Positions 24,576 through 32,756 of a stretch of 64,000 nt of DNA are shown here, piece by piece. Both the position numbers and the translations under genes were made by a program. The stretch's first letter is position 1, and every line of letters starts with the position of its first letter. Below the pieces are notes generated by a model that had not been told where the DNA came from, made no database searches, and worked only from the letters and a program-made list of their open reading frames with translations. This stretch comes from Nonomuraea soli (GTDB lineage: Bacteria > Actinomycetota > Actinomycetes > Streptosporangiales > Streptosporangiaceae), in NCBI RefSeq assembly GCF_013761175.1, contig NZ_JACDUR010000006.1, forward strand, positions 742,427 through 806,426, given 5' to 3'.

Positions 24576-26299
24576 CCCTGCGCGCCGCGGGGATTGGCCG
24601 CCGCCTTCAGGAAACCGCCGTCACGCGCGACCGCGCTGAGCCGCCCGAGCGACCACGGGCCCAGCACCTCCACCTCGTGCCCGCGCCGCCGCAGTTCGGC
24701 CACGACCGCCGGATCGAGCCGCTCCTCCACGTGCATCACGCCCGGCCGCGCCGTACGCGGGAAGAAGGAGCTGGGGAAGTGCTCGGAGTGGAACATCGGC
24801 GCGTCGATCGCCTCCTGCAGGTTGAGGCCGCCGTGGACCAGCGCCAGGAAGAAGTTCACGCTCCACTGGTCCTGCTGGTCGCCGCCCGGCGTGCCGAAGG
24901 CCAGCCACGGCGCGCCGTCGCGCAGCGCGAAGGACGGCGACAACGTCGTGCGCGGCCGCACGCCCGGCCGCATCGACGCCGGCAGGCCCTCCTCCAGCCA
25001 GAACATCTGCGCCCTGGTGCCCAGGCAGAACCCCAGCGACGGGATGACCGGCGAACTCTGCAGCCAGCCGCCGCTGGGCGTGGCCGACACCATGTTGCCC
25101 CACTGGTCGACCACGTCCACGTGGCAGGTGTCGCCCCGCACGCTCCCGTCGCGCCCCACCGTCGGCTCGCCCGTCCCGGCCTGCGCCCGCACCCGTGCTC
25201 CCGGCAGGCGCGGCAGCCGCGGCGACCGGCCACCCGGGGAGCCGGGCCGCAGCTCGCGGCCGGCGCTCTCACCCACCAGGCCCCGCCGCTCCGCGTTGTA
25301 CGGCAGGCCGAGCAGGTCGTCCACGGGCACGTCCGCGTCGCCGTACCAGGCCTCCCGGTCGGCGAAGGCCAGCTTGGCGCACTCGATCACGGTGTGCACG
25401 TAGTCGGCCGACAGGAAGCCCGCGGCGTCCAGGTCGAAGCCGTCGAGCAGGGCCAGCTGCTGCAGGAACACCGGCCCCTGACCCCACGGACCGGTCTTGC
25501 AGACGGTGTGACCCCGGTAGCCGAACGTCAGCGGCTCCTCGACGGACGCCTCCCACGAGGCCAGGTCGTCGCCCGACAGCAGCCCGCCGTGCACGCCGCC
25601 CGAGCTGTCACGCCAGGCCGTCTTCAGGCTGAACTCGGCGACGGCCTCGGCGACGAAGCCCCGGTACCACGCGTCGCGGGCGGCGGCGATGCCCGCCTCG
25701 CGGGTGGCGGCGGCCGAGGCCCGCTCGGCCAGGTCGCGGTAGGTCCGCGCCAGCACCGGGTTGGCCAGCCGGTCGCCGTGACCGAGCCACGTCGCCGCCG
25801 AGGTCGGCCAGTCATCGCGGAACAGCCGCTCCACGCGGGCGATCGTGTCGGCGATGCGCGGCAACATCGGCACGCCCCGCTCCGCGTAGAAGATCGCCGG
25901 GGCCAGCACGTCGGCCAGCGGCCAGGTGCCCCAGCGTTCCAGCATCAGCAGCCACCCGCCGAACGCGCCGGGCACCGTCGCCGCCAGCAGCCCGGTGCCC
26001 GGCACCACGTCGAGGCCGAGCCCCGCGTAGTGCTCCAGCGTCGCCGCGGCCGGCGTCACCCCCTGGCCGCAGACCACCGACACACGCTCCTCCCGCGCGT
26101 CCCACAGCAGGATCGGCACCTCACCGCCGGGCCCGTTCAGGTGCGGCTCGGCCACCTGCAACACGAAACCGGCGGCGACCGCGGCGTCGAAGGCGTTGCC
26201 GCCGCGCTCCAGCACGCTCATCCCGGTCGCGGAGGCCAGCCAGTGGGTCGAGGCGACCATCCCGAAATCGCCGGACAACTCGGGTCGGGTGGTGAACAT
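24557..26299 (-). CDS. gamma-glutamyltransferase-like Ntn hydrolase
   Basis: The 580-residue protein shows GGT features: GGNAFDAAVAAGF near the N-terminus, GDTCHVDVVDQWGNMVS where the Thr would become the N-terminal nucleophile after self-cleavage, and TPSGGW downstream. No signal peptide is visible, unlike classical periplasmic or secreted GGT, so it probably acts in the cytoplasm. GGGAG seven bases before the ATG supports the start. It converges on the amino-acid decarboxylase with a 19-base overlap. A role in hydrolysing gamma-glutamyl-amine intermediates is speculative. Confidence 0.85.
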   Translation of the reverse strand: MFTTRPELSGDFGMVASTHWLASATGMSVLERGGNAFDAAVAAGFVLQVAEPHLNGPGGEVPILLWDAREERVSVVCGQGVTPAAATLEHYAGLGLDVVPGTGLLAATVPGAFGGWLLMLERWGTWPLADVLAPAIFYAERGVPMLPRIADTIARVERLFRDDWPTSAATWLGHGDRLANPVLARTYRDLAERASAAATREAGIAAARDAWYRGFVAEAVAEFSLKTAWRDSSGGVHGGLLSGDDLASWEASVEEPLTFGYRGHTVCKTGPWGQGPVFLQQLALLDGFDLDAAGFLSADYVHTVIECAKLAFADREAWYGDADVPVDDLLGLPYNAERRGLVGESAGRELRPGSPGGRSPRLPRLPGARVRAQAGTGEPTVGRDGSVRGDTCHVDVVDQWGNMVSATPSGGWLQSSPVIPSLGFCLGTRAQMFWLEEGLPASMRPGVRPRTTLSPSFALRDGAPWLAFGTPGGDQQDQWSVNFFLALVHGGLNLQEAIDAPMFHSEHFPSSFFPRTARPGVMHVEERLDPAVVAELRRRGHEVEVLGPWSLGRLSAVARDGGFLKAAANPRGAQGYAVGR

Positions 26300-26400
26300 C
26301 AGGGGACTCCCATCGCAGGCGATACATGGACAGGAAAGCACGACCCCTCTTCGTCCATGCCGCCGGAGCCCGTCGCCGCCCCCTGAGTCACAATCGGTAG

Positions 26401-27132
26401 GTGACCCAACCGATCACGGTGACCGTCGAAGGCGGCGTCGCCACCCTCACCCTCGACCGCCCCGGCAAGCGCAACGCCCTCACCGCCGAGATGTGGCGGC
26501 TCATCCCCCAGCTGCTCGACAAGCTCGCCGCCGACCCCGGCGTCAGGGTCGCCGTCCTCACCGGCGCGGGAGGCACCTTCAGCGCCGGAGCCGACCTGTC
26601 CGAGATCTCCCGGCTCACCGAAGGCGGCGACGACACCGGCCTGACCGTCGCCGCCGAGCAGGCGCTCATCGCCTTCCCCAAGCCGGTCATCGCCAAGATC
26701 GAGGGCTTCTGCGTCGGCGGCGGCTGCCAGCTCGCCCTCGCCTGCGACCTGCGCCTGGCCGACCCCGGCACCCGCTTCGGCGTCACCCCCGCCAAGCTCG
26801 GCCTCGTCTACCCGCAGTCGTCGACCCGCCGCCTCGTCGACCAGGTCGGACCGGGCGCGGCCAAACTGCTGCTCTACTCGGCCGACCTCTTCGACGCCCC
26901 CTGGGCGCTGCGCACCGGCCTCGTCGACGAGCTCCCCGACGACCTGCACGGGCGCGTGCACGCCCTGGCCACCACCATCGCCTCCCGCTCGCCGGTGTCG
27001 CTGGCCGCCACCAAGGAGATCGCCGACGGCCGCGCCGACGAGGCGCGATTCCTGGAATGGCAACGCCGCTCCCGCGTTTCCGCCGCAGAAGGCGTCGCGG
27101 CCTTTCTCGAGAAGCGGGCGCCGCGCTTTTAA
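26401..27132 (+). CDS. enoyl-CoA hydratase/isomerase-family protein
   Basis: The 243-residue crotonase-fold protein has RPGKRNALTAEM, an oxyanion-hole segment GTFSAGADLSEI, and EGFCVGGGCQLALACDLRLA. In crotonases with hydratase activity two Glu residues follow; here AKLGLVYPQSST keeps neither in the canonical place, so isomerase or another crotonase reaction is possible. It starts with GTG and has no good ribosome site. It diverges from the gamma-glutamyltransferase across 101 bases. Confidence 0.8.
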   Translation: MTQPITVTVEGGVATLTLDRPGKRNALTAEMWRLIPQLLDKLAADPGVRVAVLTGAGGTFSAGADLSEISRLTEGGDDTGLTVAAEQALIAFPKPVIAKIEGFCVGGGCQLALACDLRLADPGTRFGVTPAKLGLVYPQSSTRRLVDQVGPGAAKLLLYSADLFDAPWALRTGLVDELPDDLHGRVHALATTIASRSPVSLAATKEIADGRADEARFLEWQRRSRVSAAEGVAAFLEKRAPRF

Positions 27133-27209
27133 TTCGGTGGCGTATTGCCGGGGGCGCGCTTTACCGTGGAAGCCATGAGAGAACTTCTTCTGCCGCCCGC
27201 CACGGCTTC

Positions 27210-27269
27210 CGGATAACCCTGGCCACAGGGAATCCGTGAAGCCGCCAGGTGCTGCACCGGGCGGCTTTT
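27210..27269 (+). terminator. two consecutive hairpins, the second with a T tail
   Basis: The first hairpin (27210-27236) is CGGAT-aa-CCCTG-gcca-CAGGG-a-ATCCG. The second (27239-27269) pairs AAGCCGCC with GGCGGCTT around an inner GGTG-ctg-CACC stem and ends in TTTT, a good intrinsic terminator. It ends the hydratase transcript and isolates the tRNA-Pro that starts seven bases later. Confidence 0.7.
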
Positions 27270-27275
27270 GAATTT

Positions 27276-27350
27276 CCGGGTGTAGGGCAGATTGGTCAGC
27301 CCGTCTCCCTTGGGAGGAGAAGGTCGCAGGTTCGAATCCTGCCACTCGGA
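27276..27350 (+). tRNA. tRNA-Pro(UGG)
   Basis: The acceptor is CCGGGTG/CACTCGG with discriminator A, the anticodon stem TCTCC/GGAGA encloses CTTGGGA (anticodon TGG), and the T arm is GCAGG-TTCGAAT-CCTGC. The C1-G72 pair is typical of bacterial tRNA-Pro. CCA is not encoded. Confidence 0.93.
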
Positions 27351-27449
27351 CCGGTGCCGGTCTGTCCGGAGGGAATGGCGAACCCCCGGCTGGATATCGG
27401 CCCGACCGCCCCTGGCACGGCCCACGCCAACCGTGCTTTCGGGGCTCAC

Positions 27450-27523
27450 GCCGCTCTGGCCCAACTGGCAGAGGCGCCGCATTCAGGATGCGGAGGTTCA
27501 GGGTTCGAATCCCTGGGGCGGCA
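27450..27523 (+). tRNA. tRNA with CAG anticodon (Leu) and short variable loop
   Basis: A complete 74-nt cloverleaf is present: acceptor GCCGCTC/GGGCGGC, D arm GCC...GGC, anticodon stem CCGCA/TGCGG around TTCAGGA (anticodon CAG), a five-base variable loop, and T arm CAGGG-TTCGAAT-CCCTG with discriminator A. Leu tRNAs normally carry a long variable arm (about 82-90 nt in all), which this one lacks. The decoding identity is therefore uncertain even though CAG reads CUG leucine codons. Confidence 0.85.
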
Positions 27524-27526
27524 CGA

Positions 27527-28594
27527 TCAGCGGTTGCGCACGCGCGCCATCCGGCGCATCAGCCTGTCGGCCGCGCCGTACAGGACGGGGGACTCCAGGA
27601 TGAAGCGCCGCGTGCGCCTGACCGGTTCCGTGCGGACCCAGTGGGCGGCGGCGCCCGCCGTGCGGCGGCGGACGATGCCCTCGCCCACCGGCAGGCCGTG
27701 GCTGCGCAGCGAGTTCTTGTACTGCGAGCCCGTCCCCACGCTCAGGTCGAACGAGCGCACCCCGTGCGCGGCCGCCGCCTCCGACAGGCGCAGGTGCATG
27801 ATCAGGCCGGGGGAGTAGCGCGACAGCGCCGGGTCGTAGGCGGGGAACCAGTCGACCAGCACCGTCGACGACCGGGGCCCGAAGTGGCCCGCGACGGGCT
27901 TGCCGTCCGCGTACAGGATCGACAGCGGCGCCGCGAACGCCGGCGTGTCGATCGCCCACAGCCGCTCGGCCAGCTCGCGCACCCAGTGCTTGGCGAACCG
28001 GTCGGGCCGCCCCATCGCCCGGTACTGGCCCGACTTCCACTCCAGCAGCAGGCGGAACGTCGCCTCGTCGCGCACGTCGAAGTCGAAGGAGACCTCGCCC
28101 ACCTCGCGCCCGAGCTTGCGCTCCTTGCGGAAGGTGTTGGAGACGAACTGCTTGCTCAGCCCCTCGAGGTAGGCGGGGAAGCCGTTGGACACGTCGACGA
28201 TGACGCTCTCCTGCGACAACGTCTCGAACGGCTCGAACCACGGCTGGTGCTGCACCAGCGTGCCGTACTCGTAGACGTGCAGTCCCGCGCCGCCGAGCAG
28301 TTCGTCGGCGGTGATCTCCAGGTCCGGCCGGTGCACGAGGCCCTGGCCGAGCGAGACCCAGGCGCCGATGGCGGCGCCGACCCCGCGGCCGTTCAGCTCG
28401 TAGGCGAGGAAGCCCGCCGGCCGGCCGTCGTCGAGGACGGCCACGCGCGCGTGCGGCGAGACCTCGCCCATGGCGACGGCGAACTCGGGGCTGAGGAACG
28501 GGTTGGCCAGGTGCGGCTGGGCGTCCTGCATGGCACGCCAGGCCGCGATCTCGGTGTCGCCCAGTTCGCCGGGCCGTACGACGTGGATCTTCAT
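27527..28594 (-). CDS. FemAB/BioF2-like GNAT acyltransferase
   Basis: The 355-residue protein resembles BioF2/FemAB-like GNAT transferases found with polysaccharide genes: NPFLSPEFAVAMGEV, FVSNTFRKERKLGREVGEV and AGHFGPRSSTVLVDWFPAYDPALSRYSPGLIM are characteristic blocks. It probably transfers an acyl or aminoacyl group to a cell-surface glycan or precursor. It starts 14 bases after the flippase stop, so both form one operon. The end abuts the tRNA with CAG anticodon on the other strand. Confidence 0.72.
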   Translation of the reverse strand: MKIHVVRPGELGDTEIAAWRAMQDAQPHLANPFLSPEFAVAMGEVSPHARVAVLDDGRPAGFLAYELNGRGVGAAIGAWVSLGQGLVHRPDLEITADELLGGAGLHVYEYGTLVQHQPWFEPFETLSQESVIVDVSNGFPAYLEGLSKQFVSNTFRKERKLGREVGEVSFDFDVRDEATFRLLLEWKSGQYRAMGRPDRFAKHWVRELAERLWAIDTPAFAAPLSILYADGKPVAGHFGPRSSTVLVDWFPAYDPALSRYSPGLIMHLRLSEAAAAHGVRSFDLSVGTGSQYKNSLRSHGLPVGEGIVRRRTAGAAAHWVRTEPVRRTRRFILESPVLYGAADRLMRRMARVRNR

Positions 28595-28608
28595 AGTGTG
28601 AGCTCACC

Positions 28609-29880
28609 CTATGCGTGGATATCGAGTGCTTGGTCCTTCAGGACCCGGGGGAGGACCAGGGCCGCGACGAGCAACTGACTGCCGACGATGGCGTAGCCGA
28701 CGCCCGCGATGCCCCAGACGGGGAAGGCCACGGCGACCGAGCCCAGCACCAGCACCGCCTGGCCGATCTGCACCACGGCCAGGCGGGCTGCCTCGCCGGT
28801 GGCCCGCAGGGTGCCGAGGTGGACGTCGATGAGGACTCCTGGGAGTACGGCCAGCGCCATCAGCCTGAGCAACGGCGTGCCGTACGCGGAAAGTTCCGCT
28901 CCGAAGAATCCGAGCATGGCGGGGGCGCCGACCAGTACGAACAGCACGACGGGGACGACGAGCGTGAAGGTGCGGCGCAGCGTCGCGCGCACGTTGCGGG
29001 CCAGCTCGTCGCGCCTGCCCGAGCTCTCGACGGTCAGCGAGACCGCCATGTTCGCGGTCAGCACGCACAGCATGCAGCCGAGCGAGTGGGCGACGGAGAA
29101 GTAGCCGAACAGCCGCGGGTCGCCCAGCCAGGCGGCCACCAGCACCGGCACCAGGAACACGACCAGCAGCGCCGACAGGGCGCCGGGGAAGTCGCCGGCC
29201 AGGAAGCGGCCGACCTCGCGCGCGGTGGGCGGCGGCCCGTCGTGCCGGGCGGCGGGCGCCCAGCGGCGCAGGATCAGCCAGTTGATCGGGATGACCGCCA
29301 TGGCGGTCGGCAGCACCCAGGAGACGAAGATGCCGTCACCCGGCATGGCGCCCGCCAGGCCCACCAGCATGCCCATCTTGACCAGGCCGTAGAGCATGCT
29401 GTTGACCGGTACCAGGACCGCGCGCCGCAGTCCCGTCAGCGCCACGTCCTGCAGCGTGAAGATCGTCCAGACGAGCACCGCGGCCAGGAAGAACAGGCCG
29501 GGGCCGAAGCCGCCGAGCGCGGAGTAGGCCGGGCCCCAGATCGGCAGCGTGAGCAGGAATCCGAGCGCCGCCACCAGCCCGATGGCTCCCGCCACCATGT
29601 AGCCGCGCACGATCAGCTCACCCGTGCGCCGGCCCGCCAGCGGGATGAACCTGGCCAGCACGCCGACGAACGCCAGCCCGGTCAGCGACGCGAACAGGCG
29701 CATCGCGGCGATGAGCGCCTGTCCTTCGCCGAAGGCCTCGGGGGAGTACAGGCGGGTGGCCAGCATCCAGTAGCCCAAGCCCAGCACGGCGGTGATCCCC
29801 GTGTTGGCCATGAGCGCGTACCCCTGCAGGAACAGGGGGTTCCTCAGGTCGCTTCGCAGCCGCGCGGCCAGGGTGGTCAT
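28609..29880 (-). CDS. Wzx/MATE-like polysaccharide flippase
   Basis: The 423-residue protein is almost entirely hydrophobic with about 12 transmembrane helices, and the N-terminal block GYALMANTGITAVLGLGYWMLATRLYSPEAFG matches oligosaccharide flippases of the MVF superfamily when read in two halves. It would move a lipid-linked glycan across the membrane. ATG 29880 follows a possible GTG six bases earlier. It forms an operon with the acyltransferase; glycosyltransferases are not adjacent. Confidence 0.78.
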   Translation of the reverse strand: MTTLAARLRSDLRNPLFLQGYALMANTGITAVLGLGYWMLATRLYSPEAFGEGQALIAAMRLFASLTGLAFVGVLARFIPLAGRRTGELIVRGYMVAGAIGLVAALGFLLTLPIWGPAYSALGGFGPGLFFLAAVLVWTIFTLQDVALTGLRRAVLVPVNSMLYGLVKMGMLVGLAGAMPGDGIFVSWVLPTAMAVIPINWLILRRWAPAARHDGPPPTAREVGRFLAGDFPGALSALLVVFLVPVLVAAWLGDPRLFGYFSVAHSLGCMLCVLTANMAVSLTVESSGRRDELARNVRATLRRTFTLVVPVVLFVLVGAPAMLGFFGAELSAYGTPLLRLMALAVLPGVLIDVHLGTLRATGEAARLAVVQIGQAVLVLGSVAVAFPVWGIAGVGYAIVGSQLLVAALVLPRVLKDQALDIHA

Positions 29881-29940
29881 GGTCACACTGTGCGGTGCGC
29901 CGGTTGCGGTGGCCTTGTCTCTGGCTTTCAATCGGTACTC

Positions 29941-30894
29941 ATGACGAACTGGGGTATTGCCGCAACCGGTGGAATCGCGCGGACCGTGGGCACGGTGATC
30001 GCGTCCGAGCCCGGCATGAGGGTGGCCGCCGTCGGCTCGCGCGACGTGGGACGCGCCGCCGCTCTGGCCGCCGACCTGGGCGGCGCGAAGGCCTACGGCT
30101 CCTATGCCGAGCTGTGCGCCGACCCTGACGTGGAGGCCGTCTACGTGGCCACTCCGCACGCCCAGCACCTGCGGGTGGCCGAATTGGCGATCGCGGAGGG
30201 CAAGGCGGTGTTGTGCGAGAAGCCGCTGACCGCGTCGCTGGCCGACGCCGAGCGGCTGGTGAAGCTGGCGCGCGAGGCGGGCGTCTTCCTCATGGAGGCC
30301 ATGTGGATGCGCTTCAACCCGCTCGTGCGCCGGCTGGCCACCGACGAGCGGTTCGGGACGATCCGCTCGGTCCAGGCCACCTTCGGCTTCCCGCTCGCCT
30401 TCGACGCGACCCACCGGCTGTGGGATCCGGCGACCGGCGGCGGCACCGTGCTCGACCTGGGCGTCTACCCGATCGCGCTGGCGCACTTCCTGCTGGGCGT
30501 CCCCGAGGAGATCCACGTGACCGGCTCGCTGGCGCCGTCGGGCGTCGACGCCGAGGCCGGGATCCTGCTGACCTACCCCGGCGGCGCCCGCGCGCTGCTC
30601 GACACCTCGTTGCTCAGCCCGATGGCCAACGCCGCGACCATCGTCGGCACGGGGCTGCGCGCCGACATCGACGCGCCCTTCTGGGCGCCGAGCCGGATGG
30701 TGCTCAGAGGGCCCGGCGTCGAGCCCGAGGAGCACCTGCTCGACCCGGCACAGGGCGGCTACGAGGGCCAGGTGCGCGAGGTCGCCGCGGCGCTCGCCGA
30801 GGGCCGCACGGAGAGCGCGATCATGCCGCTCGACGACAGCCTGGCGGTCATGCGCGTGATGGAGGAGGTGCGCGCCCGCCTGGGCGCCCTCTGA
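29941..30894 (+). CDS. Gfo/Idh/MocA-family oxidoreductase
   Basis: The 317-residue NAD(P)-dependent enzyme has an N-terminal Rossmann fold (WGIAATGGIARTV) and the family motif CEKPLTASLADAE with the catalytic-site Lys, then a C-terminal alpha/beta domain with GGGTVLDLGVYPI. A sugar, inositol or dihydrodiol substrate is likely. No ribosome site precedes the ATG, so the message may be leaderless. It diverges from the flippase operon across 60 bases, which suggests surface-sugar metabolism. Confidence 0.82.
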   Translation: MTNWGIAATGGIARTVGTVIASEPGMRVAAVGSRDVGRAAALAADLGGAKAYGSYAELCADPDVEAVYVATPHAQHLRVAELAIAEGKAVLCEKPLTASLADAERLVKLAREAGVFLMEAMWMRFNPLVRRLATDERFGTIRSVQATFGFPLAFDATHRLWDPATGGGTVLDLGVYPIALAHFLLGVPEEIHVTGSLAPSGVDAEAGILLTYPGGARALLDTSLLSPMANAATIVGTGLRADIDAPFWAPSRMVLRGPGVEPEEHLLDPAQGGYEGQVREVAAALAEGRTESAIMPLDDSLAVMRVMEEVRARLGAL

Positions 30895-30930
30895 TCGGCC
30901 GTGCGTGTCTGGGCGCCCTTTGATCGGCCG
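30881..30930 (+). repeat. 21-bp direct repeat at the end of the oxidoreductase gene
   Basis: Copies at 30881-30901 and 30910-30930 (TGGGCGCCCTCTGATCGGCC and its variant) differ at one base and have a 29-bp period. The first covers the last codons and stop, the second lies in the gap before glgC. This looks like a local duplication of the gene end. Confidence 0.75.
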
Positions 30931-30932
30931 CG

Positions 30933-32168
30933 CTACCGCTCGACGATCTCGTTCTTGCCGATCACCACGATGCCGCCCCGTGTGACGGCGTAGCGGCTGC
31001 GGTCCTGTTCGAGGTCGAAGCCGATGCGCGCCCCGTCGGGGATGACCACGTTCTTGTCGATGATGGCGCGGCGCACGATGGCGCCCCTGCCGACCTTGAC
31101 GTTGTCCATCAGCACCGAGTCCTCGACCAGCGAGTGGGAGTGCAGCACCACCCGCGGCGACAGGATCGACCGCTCCGCCGCGCCGCCCGAGATGATCACG
31201 CCGGGCGACACGAGCGAGTCGATCGCGCGGCCCACCCGGTCACCTTCGTTGTGCACGAACTTGGCCGGGGGGAGCGGGTCGTGGCCGGTGTAGATCGGCC
31301 AGCGGTCGTTGTAGAGGTTGAAGACGGGGTGTGCGGAGATCAGGTCCATGTGCGCCTCGTAGTAGGCGTCCAGGGTCCCCACGTCGCGCCAGTATCCGCG
31401 GTCGCGCTCGTTGGATCCGGGCACGAGGTTGTCGGCGAAGTCGTAGACGTCCGCGACGCCCCCCTTGACGAGCATCGGGATGATGTTCCCTCCGAGGTCG
31501 TGCTTGGAGGTGGGGTCCAGGGCGTCCTCGCGCAGGGCGTCGATCATCGCCTGGGTCTTGAAGACGTAGTTGCCCATCGAGGCGTAGATCTCGTCGGGCG
31601 AGTCGGGCAGGCCGACGGCGTCCTTGGGCTTCTCGCGGAAGGCCACGATCTTGTTGCCCGTGGGGTCGGTCTCGATCACGCCGAACTGGTCGGCGAGCGA
31701 CAGCGGCTGCCTGATCGCCGCGACCGTGACGTCGGCGCCGGAGTCGACGTGCTGGGCGACCATCTGCCGCGGGTCCATGCGGTAGATGTGGTCGGCGCCG
31801 AACACGATCACGTGCTCGGGCTCCTCGTCGTAGATGAGGTTGAGGTTCTGGAAGAGGGCGTCGGCGCTGCCGGAGAACCAGCGGGGTCCCAGGCGCTGCT
31901 GGGCGGGGACGGGCGTCACGTAGTTGCCCAGCATCGCCGACAGCCGCCAGGTGCGCGAGACGTGCCGGTCGAGGCTGTGGTTCTTGTACTGGGTGAGCAC
32001 CACGATCTTGAGGTAGTGACCGTTGGCGAGGTTGGACAGGACAAAATCGATCAACCGGTACATGCCGCCGAAGGGGACGGCCGGTTTGGCCCGGTCCGCT
32101 GTCAGCGGCATGAGCCGCTTTCCTTCTCCACCTGCCAGCACGACTGCGAGGACCCTGGGCGACGTCAT
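30933..32168 (-). CDS. glgC: glucose-1-phosphate adenylyltransferase
   Basis: The 411-residue enzyme makes ADP-glucose for glycogen and related alpha-glucans. VLAGGEGKRLMPLTADRAKPAVPFGG, read as nucleotide-binding loop plus substrate site, is diagnostic in two halves. FGADHIYRMD supplies the metal-binding Asp, and a left-handed beta-helix ends the protein (GRGAIVRRAIIDKNVVIPDG). It lies close to glgA on the opposite strand, with one isochorismatase-like gene between. Confidence 0.95.
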   Translation of the reverse strand: MTSPRVLAVVLAGGEGKRLMPLTADRAKPAVPFGGMYRLIDFVLSNLANGHYLKIVVLTQYKNHSLDRHVSRTWRLSAMLGNYVTPVPAQQRLGPRWFSGSADALFQNLNLIYDEEPEHVIVFGADHIYRMDPRQMVAQHVDSGADVTVAAIRQPLSLADQFGVIETDPTGNKIVAFREKPKDAVGLPDSPDEIYASMGNYVFKTQAMIDALREDALDPTSKHDLGGNIIPMLVKGGVADVYDFADNLVPGSNERDRGYWRDVGTLDAYYEAHMDLISAHPVFNLYNDRWPIYTGHDPLPPAKFVHNEGDRVGRAIDSLVSPGVIISGGAAERSILSPRVVLHSHSLVEDSVLMDNVKVGRGAIVRRAIIDKNVVIPDGARIGFDLEQDRSRYAVTRGGIVVIGKNEIVER

Positions 32169-32225
32169 AGGCAGAAGCTACCCCGAAACGGGCGCGAGAA
32201 CAGTCAACGGACTATTGTGGCGCGC

Positions 32226-32747
32226 ATGATCACCCTGGACCCCCGGACCAGCGCGCTGGTGCTGGTCGATCTGATGGAGCGCATCGTCGGCCAGGAACTG
32301 GCTCCGTACTCGGGCGGGGTCGTCGTCGCGCGGTGTGCGGCGATGGCGAGCGCCATGCGGAAGGTCGGAGGGCTCGTCGTCAACGTCAGGGTCGAGCGGC
32401 CGAACGTGACCGCCCAGCCGCCCGGCAGCGGCTTCGTGGCCGACGCCCGCCCCCAGGAGGGCGACCTGGAGATCGTCAAGCGGACGTGGGGCGCCTTCCA
32501 CAACACCGGCCTGGACGAGGAACTGCGCGGGCGCGGCATCACCACGCTGGTCATCGCGGGGATCGCCACCAACTTCGGCGTCGAGCAGACGGCCCGCTTC
32601 GCCGACGAGTTCGGCTACGAGGTGATCGTGCTCGAGTGCGGCACCACGGGGCTCGACGCCAAAGCGCACGAGTTCGCCTTCGAGTACGTCTTCCCGCGCC
32701 TGGGCACGGTCGCCACCTCCGCCGAACTCCTCGCCGCGCTTGGCTAG
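32226..32747 (+). CDS. isochorismatase-like hydrolase, catalytic Cys absent
   Basis: The 173-residue protein has the isochorismatase-fold core: an Asp in LVLVDLMERIV, a Lys in IVKRTWGAFHNTGL, and the cis-peptide region IAGIATNFGVEQTAR. In cysteine hydrolases of this family that region reads ATNxCVExTAR; here Gly replaces Cys, so amide hydrolysis by a Cys nucleophile is unlikely and an isochorismatase-type reaction or lost activity is possible. TATTGT ends seven bases before the ATG, which suggests a leaderless transcript. Confidence 0.78.
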   Translation: MITLDPRTSALVLVDLMERIVGQELAPYSGGVVVARCAAMASAMRKVGGLVVNVRVERPNVTAQPPGSGFVADARPQEGDLEIVKRTWGAFHNTGLDEELRGRGITTLVIAGIATNFGVEQTARFADEFGYEVIVLECGTTGLDAKAHEFAFEYVFPRLGTVATSAELLAALG

Positions 32748-32756
32748 GGTTGGCCT

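Noticed and set aside
23279..26386. 1035-residue rightward frame across the decarboxylase and GGT genes
   Set aside because: It is dominated by Arg/Pro/Gly with no domain motif and overlaps two well-supported genes in other frames.
28615..29940. rightward extension upstream of the Gfo/Idh gene
   Set aside because: The extension is Gln/His/Arg-rich and antisense to the flippase; the real start is ATG 29941 at the Rossmann motif.
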